Below are positions 32,910 through 40,318 of a DNA stretch of 64,000 nucleotides, one piece after another; position 1 is the first letter of the stretch, and each line of letters starts with the position of its first letter. The stretch is from Paludibacteraceae bacterium (lineage in GTDB: Bacteria; Bacteroidota; Bacteroidia; Bacteroidales; Paludibacteraceae). The notes under the pieces are model-generated. The model worked only from the letters and a program-made list of their open reading frames with translations, was not told the DNA's origin and made no database searches. The position numbers and the translations under genes are program-made. Where the stretch lies: contig JAGCWQ010000128.1 in the NCBI GenBank assembly GCA_017961765.1, positions 1-64,000 on the forward strand. The letters run 5' to 3'.

Positions 32910-33902
32910 ATGGCGAAGAAAATATACATAACCGAATCACAACTTTCAAAGATACTAAATGAAAGCGGACTTTTGACGGAAGCCGTAAACAAAGTAGATA
33001 ATTTCAAGCTCATAGGCGATTTGATTAACTTGACTGATCCTGACAAATTCTTCTTTGTTCAGATTGTCAAGCGTTGGAAAGATAACAAGGATAAGACGGG
33101 AGCGGATGCTTGGAGAAAGTCTGCGAGAACCGACATGACGTATCACAAGGGCGGTGATTTCGGAAACTTCGCTAACGGAACGGCGTTCAAGGTTCATGAC
33201 AAACAGGAACTGCTTGCACTGAGGCCTCAGATTATCGCCTATTGCAATCAGAACAATGCCCGTGCATATATCACCTCAAACCCACGTTCTGAAAGCCAGA
33301 TCAACCAGCACCTTGCAAAACTTCAAAACAAGTTCGGTGCAAAAATGAACCCTTGGGATCAGAAATACGGATTTGAGCACATGGCAGGACAGGCAAAGAG
33401 ATACGGTCCTGACTGGCCGGACAGGGTTAGGCTTATGTTCGACATTGACACGGAAAAGAATACTTGGTACGTTCCTGCAACCGCAACACAGAAGATACAT
33501 TGCAAAACGGTTAAGGGCGTAATGTATGTGGACGACAACAGGTTCCCTCAGTTGGCGAACTGCGAGAGCAGAATTCTCGATCAGTCACACGCACAGTTGT
33601 TCCTTCCCAAATATCCTAATCAGGAGCAGGCACTTGCCGCACTCGGTGGCGTAAATGTTTGGGAGGACACGAAGGCGATACTCGCCGCCAACAATATTCC
33701 TATCGAAACCGAATACGAGACTCCTTCGCATGGACTGCATATCATTATACAGGATATCAGCAAGATTGCGAATTTTGACGCCGTTGAGAAGGAACTCAGG
33801 AAGTACGATGACGGCCACGACGTGAAACAGTTCCAACTCGTGCACGCCAACTTTGACGGAAAACTTATCCTTTACTCTAACGTAGACACAAGCGGGTATT
33901 AA
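32910..33902 (+). CDS. Late protein with TES-type tag and possible AEP-like core, 330 residues
   Basis: The protein starts MAKKIYITESQLSKILNES, matching the recurring tag. The frame is open far upstream, but that part is antisense to the polymerase; the ATG at 32910 sits behind a late promoter. The main domain (about residues 40-300) contains RLMFDIDTEKNTWYV (about 175-189), a D-x-D context, and ETPSHGLHIII (about 270-280), a combination seen in archaeo-eukaryotic-primase-like folds. I see this as a weak resemblance; a nucleotide-binding late protein packed into the virion is the inference. It is followed after 3 bases by the polyprotein gene. Confidence 0.6.
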   Translation: MAKKIYITESQLSKILNESGLLTEAVNKVDNFKLIGDLINLTDPDKFFFVQIVKRWKDNKDKTGADAWRKSARTDMTYHKGGDFGNFANGTAFKVHDKQELLALRPQIIAYCNQNNARAYITSNPRSESQINQHLAKLQNKFGAKMNPWDQKYGFEHMAGQAKRYGPDWPDRVRLMFDIDTEKNTWYVPATATQKIHCKTVKGVMYVDDNRFPQLANCESRILDQSHAQLFLPKYPNQEQALAALGGVNVWEDTKAILAANNIPIETEYETPSHGLHIIIQDISKIANFDAVEKELRKYDDGHDVKQFQLVHANFDGKLILYSNVDTSGY

Positions 33903-33905
33903 ACC

Positions 33906-35552
33906 ATGCGAATCAAGGAATCGGAACTCAGAAAACTGATAGCAAACTGCATAATGGAAGCCGTTTCAGAAGGTACCAATATGCAGTCTCTGTATCATTT
34001 TACCTATCCGGGATACCTTGAAAATATACTGTGCTCCAAGGTGCTTAGACTAAGCGACTTTCAGCGTTCAACCAGAAACGGAAAAAGATACGCCTCATTC
34101 ACGAGGCATAAGAGCGCCAAGGAAGGATTTTCGGTACCTGGCCAATGCACCGTCAGAATTGAGGTTGACGGGCGTGCGTTGAGCAACGTCAGGGGCACAA
34201 AAACATACCCATTCGAATATTATTCTCCAAACAGAATGGAGATTAAAGGCTTCGAGCCAAATGAATTCCACAGAAGGGACAAATCAGCAAAAGAAAAATA
34301 TGCGGATCTCGTCGCGAGCGGCGGAGAAGCATACGGTGACCATGAATACCTTAACCAAGCGGAAGAATCGTTCGAGTCGGAAGAAAGTGCAGTTCCAATA
34401 AAAGGACTTATAAAGAGAATAGACATTTTCGTAGATGAGGATGCAAGCAAGGAAGAGCTGGATCGCGTTAATATGTGTAGGTGGTACGCCGGTGCCGATC
34501 TTGTCGGCAAAATGTTCGTATACAACAACTACGACGATTTTTCAATGCAGACAAACAGGTGTATTCCGTTGGAAGATTGGCATTCGAAGACATACAACAA
34601 ATCCATTGCGGAAAACAAGAATATCCGCTTGAACGAGTCCGAACTTCGTGAAATAATTTCCGAATGCGTGGAAGCGATACTTCGTGAAAGCGAAAACCTT
34701 CCTGCATACGAAATGTGGAAGCAATATGTCGATGCGGACGCGACACCGCGTTTGTCAGGCGGAAAAAAATGCGTTTGGAAAGTAAACGGGAAACTGATTA
34801 TTGACAACAAAGGGCATGCTGTTTCTCACATTGGGTATGACTTAATGCAACGCGTCTTGGAAATGGTTGACTACTCCAAAGCGGATGCAAAAGGATACCT
34901 GCAGCAAGAGGTTGTTTTCCCGTATCCCGTAGGATACTCTGAATGCGTCGAAACTACTGATGACGACGACGTAATTTATATGCAGAGGCCATATAGGAGC
35001 AACCTGAGCAGGTTTGTCCTAAACAAGGAGGCGGTCCCATGCAACACCGTGCAGATAGCAATGAAACGTCTCAACAAGGAAGGCACGAAATGGCTTGCGT
35101 TTACGGCATACGTAGGCAAAAAAGGCGGACTTGAACCGAGAGACAAAAAGGCTACGGACAAAGACGAAGAATTTTGGAGGACGCACGCTCTGATAGCGGG
35201 CAAAGACGTAACGAAAGATGACGATAGGGGAGATATGGATTATTGGCGTAAAAAGAAAGTGGTAGAATCAATAGAACCTTATTTGAGGCGACTTGTAAGA
35301 GAGGCTATCGTGAATGAAATGGATGCCAACCTTCTCGATCCAAAAGTGAATGTCGAGGAGGGCGACGGATATGTTCATGTTTCATTCGGTAAGAACGGTT
35401 GGGGATTGACTGACGAATTCCTCAAGATACACGAAGTGGTGAGCAAGATTTCGAGAAACAACAACATCTATCTCGAAAAATGCCAAATAGATCCGCTTGA
35501 CGACAAGTACGATTTCTATTTCAAGTACGATAACGAAAATTTCGACAAATGA
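33906..35552 (+). CDS. Late polyprotein with three TES-type tags and possible ADP-ribosyltransferase-like part
   Basis: This 548-residue protein has three modules, each led by a tag. First, residues 1-22 MRIKESELRKLIANCIMEAV, then a domain starting LYHFTYPGYLENILCSKVLR and SFTRHKSAKEGF, which resembles mono-ADP-ribosyltransferase/DarT-like N-terminal patterns (Y-H-x-T ... IL ... S-F-T-R). Second, residues about 237-260 IRLNESELREIISECVEAIL, followed by a beta-rich domain to about residue 450. Third, VESIEPYLRRLVREAIVNEM (about 456-475), followed by a short C-terminal domain. The layout suggests a precursor cut by the prohead protease into separate internal proteins. The next gene overlaps by 4 bases (ATGA). 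The transferase idea needs a structure prediction. Confidence 0.6.
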   Translation: MRIKESELRKLIANCIMEAVSEGTNMQSLYHFTYPGYLENILCSKVLRLSDFQRSTRNGKRYASFTRHKSAKEGFSVPGQCTVRIEVDGRALSNVRGTKTYPFEYYSPNRMEIKGFEPNEFHRRDKSAKEKYADLVASGGEAYGDHEYLNQAEESFESEESAVPIKGLIKRIDIFVDEDASKEELDRVNMCRWYAGADLVGKMFVYNNYDDFSMQTNRCIPLEDWHSKTYNKSIAENKNIRLNESELREIISECVEAILRESENLPAYEMWKQYVDADATPRLSGGKKCVWKVNGKLIIDNKGHAVSHIGYDLMQRVLEMVDYSKADAKGYLQQEVVFPYPVGYSECVETTDDDDVIYMQRPYRSNLSRFVLNKEAVPCNTVQIAMKRLNKEGTKWLAFTAYVGKKGGLEPRDKKATDKDEEFWRTHALIAGKDVTKDDDRGDMDYWRKKKVVESIEPYLRRLVREAIVNEMDANLLDPKVNVEEGDGYVHVSFGKNGWGLTDEFLKIHEVVSKISRNNNIYLEKCQIDPLDDKYDFYFKYDNENFDK

Positions 35553-36343
35553 TTAAAGAAGAACAATACGCTTCAAACATAAACGCCGGTACTTTCAGGA
35601 CGAAGGAGGAAGCACAGGCATACCTCGCCTATATCCGACAGAAATACGGGTTTTCGGAAGAGGACAGTTTCATAAACGGAACGTCCGTGGTGGTTACGAT
35701 TGAGAAAAGCGTAACTGACGACTCGTATTACTATGATATGGTTGATGCTATCAAGGGCGAAAAAGCCAACCGTGTCAATCAGTACAAAATGGTCAGCGAG
35801 TCAAGAAAAAATGACGAGGGAGAGACTGTTCCTGAGAAGTGCGACAAATGCGGCGGCAAAGTTTGCGTTCAGATACACGGCGAGCCGGTTTTCGTTTGCG
35901 AGAAATGTGGCAAATATTTTGGCACAATGCCATGTAATATAAAGGAAGGAAAAATGAAGACTATATCAATTAAAGAAAGCGAACTGAGGAAAATAGTTCA
36001 AGAAACGCTAAACGAATCAATTGCAGAACTTATATACAATAAGTCTGATTCCTACGAAACTGTTGAGGACGAACTGTATGAAATGTTCAGCGGTGAGATT
36101 GACTACCTTTACAATGAGGGCGTAATCGCTTATGACGACCAACATATCAAGGGCATGGCTAACGGTTCCGTACCTATCGACTACGACGACCTAATAAAAT
36201 CCACTCTGTACGACTACGGGCAAACCATGTCTCAGGATGCGAGACAAATACTTAAGATATACCTCAAACAAGGAGATACTGACGAAGATGTCAGGGGCTC
36301 AATAGACAGGGCGATAAAAGAATACTCGAAGTTTTGTTGGTAA
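35549..36343 (+). CDS. Late protein with zinc ribbon and internal TES-type tag, 264 residues
   Basis: The ATG overlaps the preceding stop (ATGA). Residues about 90-125 have a C4 zinc-ribbon pattern, CDKCGGKVCVQIHGEPVFVC then EKCGKYFGTMPC. At residue 136 an in-frame ATG is preceded by AAAGGAAGGAAAA, a strong Shine-Dalgarno site, and begins MKTISIKESELRKIVQETLN, the recurring tag. So a second product of about 129 residues from 35954 is likely, or the whole is one precursor. The last part is helical and acidic. It ends the late unit before a terminator. Confidence 0.6.
   Translation: MIKEEQYASNINAGTFRTKEEAQAYLAYIRQKYGFSEEDSFINGTSVVVTIEKSVTDDSYYYDMVDAIKGEKANRVNQYKMVSESRKNDEGETVPEKCDKCGGKVCVQIHGEPVFVCEKCGKYFGTMPCNIKEGKMKTISIKESELRKIVQETLNESIAELIYNKSDSYETVEDELYEMFSGEIDYLYNEGVIAYDDQHIKGMANGSVPIDYDDLIKSTLYDYGQTMSQDARQILKIYLKQGDTDEDVRGSIDRAIKEYSKFCW
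35954..36343 (+). CDS. Possible internal-start product carrying the TES-type tag
   Basis: An in-frame ATG 12-13 bases after AAAGGAAGG gives a 129-residue protein, MKTISIKESELRKIVQE..., like the other tagged late proteins. The unusual Shine-Dalgarno site supports independent initiation, yet the upstream frame is also open without a stop. Both products may exist. Confidence 0.4.
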   Translation: MKTISIKESELRKIVQETLNESIAELIYNKSDSYETVEDELYEMFSGEIDYLYNEGVIAYDDQHIKGMANGSVPIDYDDLIKSTLYDYGQTMSQDARQILKIYLKQGDTDEDVRGSIDRAIKEYSKFCW

Positions 36344-36344
36344 A

Positions 36345-36375
36345 AAGATAGGCACCTTCAAGGTGCCTATTATTT
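36345..36375. terminator. Bidirectional terminator
   Basis: ATAGGCACC and GGTGCCTAT form a strong 9-bp stem with loop TTCAA. It lies between the convergent late unit and the SLOG gene. Confidence 0.8.
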
Positions 36376-36711
36376 TGCCTGCCTGACAGGTACGCCCGTC
36401 TTCCGTGCGAGGGAAACTATCATGTTCGTATTCTTCAAACCGTCGTTGAAATAGATAAGTCCGCTACAACTCGATATGAGTTGCTTCGCCCTTTCTTTCA
36501 GGGCGTTTTTGCCGTAAGATTTCCAATCGGTGAAAAAATATTGGACGTTCAATCTGCACTCGGACGCAAACCGTTTAATATACTCGTGTTCCTCCGTAGC
36601 CAATATGGTTATCCCTTCCTTCACCCTCGAGTAAAGGAACTTGACACACTTATCCCGGAAGTTTTCATACGTTCCGGCTGCATCTGAACCTATGATTGCA
36701 GCATAAAACAC
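36370..36711 (-). CDS. SLOG/DUF2493-like small protein, 113 residues
   Basis: This protein resembles the SLOG-type Rossmann domain of the DUF2493 (YspA-like) family: AAIIGSDAAGTYENFRDKCV (residues 4-23, with G-S), ITILATEEHEYIKRFASECR, the F-x-x-D-W-x-x-Y-G-K-x-A motif FFTDWKSYGKNALKERAKQL (about 59-78), and SGLIYFNDGLKNTNMIVSLA. SLOG domains bind nucleotide-derived ligands, often in conflict systems. The start is a GTG at 36711, four bases after a TACATTTG promoter element. It diverges from a late gene. A role in sensing or altering a nucleotide signal is inferred. Confidence 0.65.
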   Translation of the reverse strand: MFYAAIIGSDAAGTYENFRDKCVKFLYSRVKEGITILATEEHEYIKRFASECRLNVQYFFTDWKSYGKNALKERAKQLISSCSGLIYFNDGLKNTNMIVSLARKTGVPVRQAK

Positions 36712-36715
36712 ATTG

Positions 36716-36723
36716 CAAATGTA
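36716..36723 (-). promoter_or_regulatory. Early/host-type promoter element TACATTTG for SLOG gene
   Basis: TACATTTG on the minus strand fits TAnnTTTG; it ends 4 bases before the GTG start, again predicting a leaderless mRNA. It overlaps the late element at 36721. Confidence 0.55.
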
Positions 36724-36729
36724 TTTATT
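36721..36729 (+). promoter_or_regulatory. Late promoter element GTATTTATT
   Basis: ATGTATTTATT ends 47 bases before the ATG at 36777, the longest late spacing seen. Confidence 0.55.
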
Positions 36730-36776
36730 TTTATGGAAATATCCAAATAAACGACTATTTTTTTAAAAAAGGGACT

Positions 36777-37277
36777 ATGGGATACATTAACGAATATAGC
36801 CATTATAGCAGGGAAGACATACCTGACATAAAAGAGAAAATTGATCAAAGCGGTGCCGATTACGCTGTCGCAAACCTTAGATTCAAAAGGGCGATAGAGA
36901 GGCTTCGTTTGAGTATGGGCAGTAGAAAAGCACCAAAGATAAACGACGAAGAAAGAAAGATACTCGAGTTCTGTGCCGGCAGGAATATGAGACAGTTCCT
37001 GAAAGAAGAATTCGAGAAACACCCGATACGTCTAAACGAACACGGAGAACTTATCGGCGAGAACCCGTTCGATAAGGAAAGAGGCGGAAGGAAGTATCAT
37101 TCGTACGACCCTGTGTACGGCGACGGTGCATATTATCAGGAACAAGGCGGATATGAAGAGGGTGGCTTCGTGTCAAGCGATCCATACATACCGGACGATG
37201 ACGAAGTTAACAGTTACGATCCGAGTGTGAAACAGACTCCGACACAAGAGCGTAGGAACATCAAGTACGACTTATAA
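36777..37277 (+). CDS. Unknown late protein, 166 residues
   Basis: Not recognised. The ATG at 36777 is preferred because the upstream open stretch is the promoter region. The first 85 residues are helical and charged (RFKRAIERLRLSMGSRK). The rest is disordered, G/Y/D-rich (DPVYGDGAYYQEQGGYEEGG). It stands alone between a late element and a terminator, so it is probably a minor virion or assembly protein. Confidence 0.65.
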   Translation: MGYINEYSHYSREDIPDIKEKIDQSGADYAVANLRFKRAIERLRLSMGSRKAPKINDEERKILEFCAGRNMRQFLKEEFEKHPIRLNEHGELIGENPFDKERGGRKYHSYDPVYGDGAYYQEQGGYEEGGFVSSDPYIPDDDEVNSYDPSVKQTPTQERRNIKYDL

Positions 37278-37282
37278 AATAC

Positions 37283-37310
37283 AACCGAGGCAGTTAAGCC
37301 TCGGTTTTTT
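37283..37310. terminator. Bidirectional terminator
   Basis: AACCGAGGC and GCCTCGGTT form a 9-bp stem with a 6-base loop, followed by TTTTTT. Convergent genes end on each side. Confidence 0.85.
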
Positions 37311-37743
37311 CGTTCGTATCAGGTTTTACGTTTCGCTTCGAGAAAAATTGCGAGCGTTGTGCAAGTTTGTCCTCAACCGAATCGAAACTTTCTCCGAAAT
37401 TGAATATGAGCCTTATCGGTTCAGGGTATTCTTCGTACTCCGACAAATCCTCCCAAGCAAGAGCAATTATCCCGTCAATGCAGTCCTGCATTGAGAAACA
37501 GGTGTTCTGCTGTGCGAGTCCGAAAGGAATTATCGTGGCGAGCCGTTTGATATCGGTTATCATCTCGCCTTCCGGACGCATATTGTCGCAAGCACGAGGG
37601 CACTGCTCTGCCCAATCGTCCGCCCATACGATTTCCGGCGTTTCGGAAAACAGGAAATCATATTCGAACATATCGTGCGAATTCAACCCGATAGGTTCAA
37701 CAAAAACCAGATGAAGATTGCTGTTCTCTTGTTCTGTATTCAT
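37294..37743 (-). CDS. Unknown protein, 149 residues
   Basis: Not recognised. Acidic (LSEYEEYPEPIRLIFNFGES). ATGs at 37761 and 37743 are possible; the latter gives a smaller overlap with the upstream gene. Cysteines at CPRACDN and CFSMQDC are spaced irregularly, so no clear metal site. The last gene of the SNF2-helicase unit, it ends inside the terminator stem. Confidence 0.6.
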   Translation of the reverse strand: MNTEQENSNLHLVFVEPIGLNSHDMFEYDFLFSETPEIVWADDWAEQCPRACDNMRPEGEMITDIKRLATIIPFGLAQQNTCFSMQDCIDGIIALAWEDLSEYEEYPEPIRLIFNFGESFDSVEDKLAQRSQFFSKRNVKPDTNEKTEA

Positions 37744-37915
37744 AGTCAATATATTCTGCATCTAAATATTGCTCGACAAGCCTGTCAAGCGTTTTTAAGT
37801 CTTCGAGTAGTTTCAAGGCTTCTTCGGATGGTTTCTGACCAGGTGTCTTGCGACATTCGTTGCAAAACTTGTTACAGATTATCCTGTGAAGTTCAGTTAA
37901 TTCCGGATATATCAT
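37697..37915 (-). CDS. Small helical protein after SNF2-like helicase, 72 residues
   Basis: Not recognised. The ATG at 37915 overlaps the helicase stop (ATGA), so the genes are coupled; the longer frame (to 37978) lies within the helicase. The protein is helical and has a pair of cysteines (CNKFCNECRK). It may be a helper of the helicase, but nothing direct shows this. Confidence 0.6.
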   Translation of the reverse strand: MIYPELTELHRIICNKFCNECRKTPGQKPSEEALKLLEDLKTLDRLVEQYLDAEYIDYEYRTREQQSSSGFC

Positions 37916-39924
37916 TTGTCTTCCTCTTTCTTGATCACCGCATCTATCGTCATTTGCTTTCTGAGAACGATTTTCCACATTTTCTCATATTGCGTGTGAC
38001 GGAATATCTGATAATAGATATCTACGGGCTTTTCCTGTCCAATACGATGAACACGGTCCTGCATCTGCTCGTTATCGGCGGGTACGTAACTCATATCGGA
38101 AAAAATAAGTTTTGACGATACAGTTAGAGTGATACCTACGCCCGCGCTCTGTATGTTTCCGAGAAATACCTTTACGTTATCGTCACCCATGAACGCCTCA
38201 ACTGCGGCGTCTTTCTGCTTGGAGTCCATTTTACCGTTAAATAGCACTGCGGTATCCCCATAATAGTCTTTCAGGGTGTAAATTTCCTCATCATAACAGC
38301 AAGCGATAACCACCTTCTCACCCTCCGCTATCAACTTGTCGGCGAGTTTTTCAGTATAAGGAACCATTTCATTTGAAAGGTAACGGCGATAAAGCCCGCC
38401 TTCAAGAAGTTCCTTGTTGACTTCCTTCGTAGGATTTTCTTCTGCCTGCTCTTCCTCGTACTCGTCCCAAAGCCTGTCATACTGTTCACGTTGCTCGTCA
38501 GTAAGGTCATAATATAACTCGTGAATACGCTTTTCAGGAAGATCCAGATCCGCTTTAATTCTCCTTAGGTAGATGTGGGAAATCCTGTATTTCAACTCTT
38601 CAAGGTTATCGGCGTTCTCGGGCTTAGGAACGATAAGCATTCTGCACTTTTTGGCAATTTCTTTCTTCAATTCGTCCTTTTCCTTGCCGCTGAGTTCTTT
38701 CCACATACGAGCCCCGACTTTCTTAAGGTACGCCCTGACTATCCTCTCCTTTTTCTCCTTATCCTTTGGATGCACCATTTCAAACGCACCACAATACCGT
38801 TCCATGTAGTATTTGTAGTCGTCCGTGATTGGGTCTCCGAGAAATGATAGAACGGAGTAGATGTTTGTCGGATCATTGGTTAGCGGTGTTCCCGTAACGA
38901 GATATATGCTGTCCGGCTGACCTTTCTTGATGAGGCTTTTCAGAACTTTATATCTGTTTGACTTCGGATTGGAAAGCCTGTGTGCCTCGTCTATGATTAT
39001 CAGCGTTTTCCTGTTCGTGATATACTGTAGCATCGGGCTTTTCTCGAGAGTTTTTTCCCAAGCAGCCTGACTCCAACCTTTCGGAATCTCGTAAAATTCA
39101 TCGACGATATCGTAGTTCAGGATGACAAAGCGGTTGAACTTCCACTTTCCTGCGGTTTTGGCCTCTTCGAGAAGTTCCGCTTTCTTTTTTCCTGACCTTC
39201 CCGGTGCGTATCCGAGAAATTCTTCCAACTCGCCCTTGGTCTTGTTGTTGAAACCGTCAATCACCGAGATATCCTTTTCAGGTATATAGAAAGAAAGTTC
39301 TCGCTTCCAATTAGACTTCAACGAAGCGGGGCATACAATAAGTATTGAGTCGAAGTTACCCTCGATAGCGGCGACGGACACACTTGTAGTCTTGCCCAAG
39401 CCCATATCGTCGGCAAGAATACACTTCTTTCTCGCAAGAAGAAACTTGATTGCTGTTTTCTGATGCGGATAGAGCACCCGCTTGTAGCCTGAAAGTCTGT
39501 CGTATCTCTCGAAGTCAACCTTCACTTTTCTGTAGTCTTTAACAAGGAAGTTCGTGAGGACGGCTTTCTTCGGTATGAAACACAGCACGCTTGACACGGA
39601 ACGTCTGTATTGCACATAGCATACGTAAGTCGTGTCGGTGTCGCCCAAATAAGTCAGTATCTTTATCCTGTTCGGGAGGAAGTCGATATCCCAATCCTTC
39701 TGCTTTTTCTCTGCCCACCAATCAGCGACGTGTATAATCTTGTCAATCGGTCTCGGCTCATAGTAACCGCTTTTCAATATGAAGTTCACATTGAATTCGG
39801 TCATAGCATCGACATCCTTATCCACATATACGTTCTTCTGCAGAAGAAGCATATATGGATTGTCCCCATCATACTCTTTGAGTATTTTATAGGCTTCTGT
39901 TTCTTTTTTTACACTGACAGCCAT
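37912..39924 (-). CDS. SNF2-family DEAH helicase/ATPase
   Basis: This 670-residue protein is an SF2 SNF2-type ATPase, similar to those used for DNA remodelling or fork processing. Motifs in order: a Q-motif-like LYPHQKTAIKFLLARKKCIL, Walker A ADDMGLGKTTSVSV (about residues 172-185), ILIVCPASLKSNW (Ia), DEAH box IIIDEAHRLSNPKS (about 316), LVTGTPLTNDPTNIYSVL (III), and C-terminal VVIACCYDEEI, FNGKMDSKQKDAAVEAF, ILGN-like FLGNIQSAGVGITLTVSSKL and DRVHRIGQEKPV (VI). The start ATG at 39924 is 4 bases after a TATATTTG element. T4 uses UvsW in such roles; this one is of another branch. Followed by two small coupled genes. Confidence 0.92.
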   Translation of the reverse strand: MAVSVKKETEAYKILKEYDGDNPYMLLLQKNVYVDKDVDAMTEFNVNFILKSGYYEPRPIDKIIHVADWWAEKKQKDWDIDFLPNRIKILTYLGDTDTTYVCYVQYRRSVSSVLCFIPKKAVLTNFLVKDYRKVKVDFERYDRLSGYKRVLYPHQKTAIKFLLARKKCILADDMGLGKTTSVSVAAIEGNFDSILIVCPASLKSNWKRELSFYIPEKDISVIDGFNNKTKGELEEFLGYAPGRSGKKKAELLEEAKTAGKWKFNRFVILNYDIVDEFYEIPKGWSQAAWEKTLEKSPMLQYITNRKTLIIIDEAHRLSNPKSNRYKVLKSLIKKGQPDSIYLVTGTPLTNDPTNIYSVLSFLGDPITDDYKYYMERYCGAFEMVHPKDKEKKERIVRAYLKKVGARMWKELSGKEKDELKKEIAKKCRMLIVPKPENADNLEELKYRISHIYLRRIKADLDLPEKRIHELYYDLTDEQREQYDRLWDEYEEEQAEENPTKEVNKELLEGGLYRRYLSNEMVPYTEKLADKLIAEGEKVVIACCYDEEIYTLKDYYGDTAVLFNGKMDSKQKDAAVEAFMGDDNVKVFLGNIQSAGVGITLTVSSKLIFSDMSYVPADNEQMQDRVHRIGQEKPVDIYYQIFRHTQYEKMWKIVLRKQMTIDAVIKKEEDK

Positions 39925-39928
39925 AATA

Positions 39929-39936
39929 CAAATATA
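39929..39936 (-). promoter_or_regulatory. Early/host-type promoter element TATATTTG for SNF2-like helicase
   Basis: GTATATTTG on the minus strand ends 4 bases before the helicase ATG, again predicting a leaderless mRNA. A late element faces the other way 6 bases away. Confidence 0.6.
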
Positions 39937-39941
39937 CAAAA

Positions 39942-39950
39942 GTATTTATT
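39942..39950 (+). promoter_or_regulatory. Late promoter element GTATTTATT
   Basis: AGTATTTATTAACATAAC ends 18 bases before the ATG at 39969. Confidence 0.6.
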
Positions 39951-39968
39951 AACATAACAGTTAGCATT

Positions 39969-40250
39969 ATGAAAATCGCAAGAAAGGACCTTGTAAAAAT
40001 AATTTCCGAATCCGTAATAAAAGAAATCCTTGATACCGCAAGACAGGATTGGTTCAATGATGGTGATATGTCATACAATGAAGTGGCGGAAAAATGTTGG
40101 GTAGGAGAAATAAAACCGATTTACAGCCTGCACGACCCGGTAGAAAACATCAGGCATATCGGAAACGTCTATGGGAAAACGCCTATGGACTGTTACGGAA
40201 GACTTTATGAAGGGGTTGAAACAGGAACTATCTACTTCCTTGAACTGTAA
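39969..40250 (+). CDS. Small late protein with TES-type tag, 93 residues
   Basis: The N-terminus MKIARKDLVKIISESVIKEI is a variant of the recurring tag (K-D-L-x-K-I-I-x-E-S). The remaining 65 residues are a small soluble domain of alternating strands (for example YGRLYEGVETGTIYFLEL). It is a single gene between its own late element and terminator. If the tag is a capsid-targeting sequence, this would be a small injected protein (inference). Confidence 0.6.
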   Translation: MKIARKDLVKIISESVIKEILDTARQDWFNDGDMSYNEVAEKCWVGEIKPIYSLHDPVENIRHIGNVYGKTPMDCYGRLYEGVETGTIYFLEL

Positions 40251-40254
40251 AGAT

Positions 40255-40298
40255 AACGGGCTAAAATTCTCGAAAATGTGAGATTTTAGCCCGTTTTG
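40255..40298. terminator. Bidirectional terminator
   Basis: AACGGGCTAAAAT(T)CTC and GAGATTTTAGCCCGTT form a 16-bp stem with one bulge, followed by TTTT. Between convergent genes. Confidence 0.85.
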
Positions 40299-40318
40299 CT
40301 ATCTGAAAATGTGAGGAA

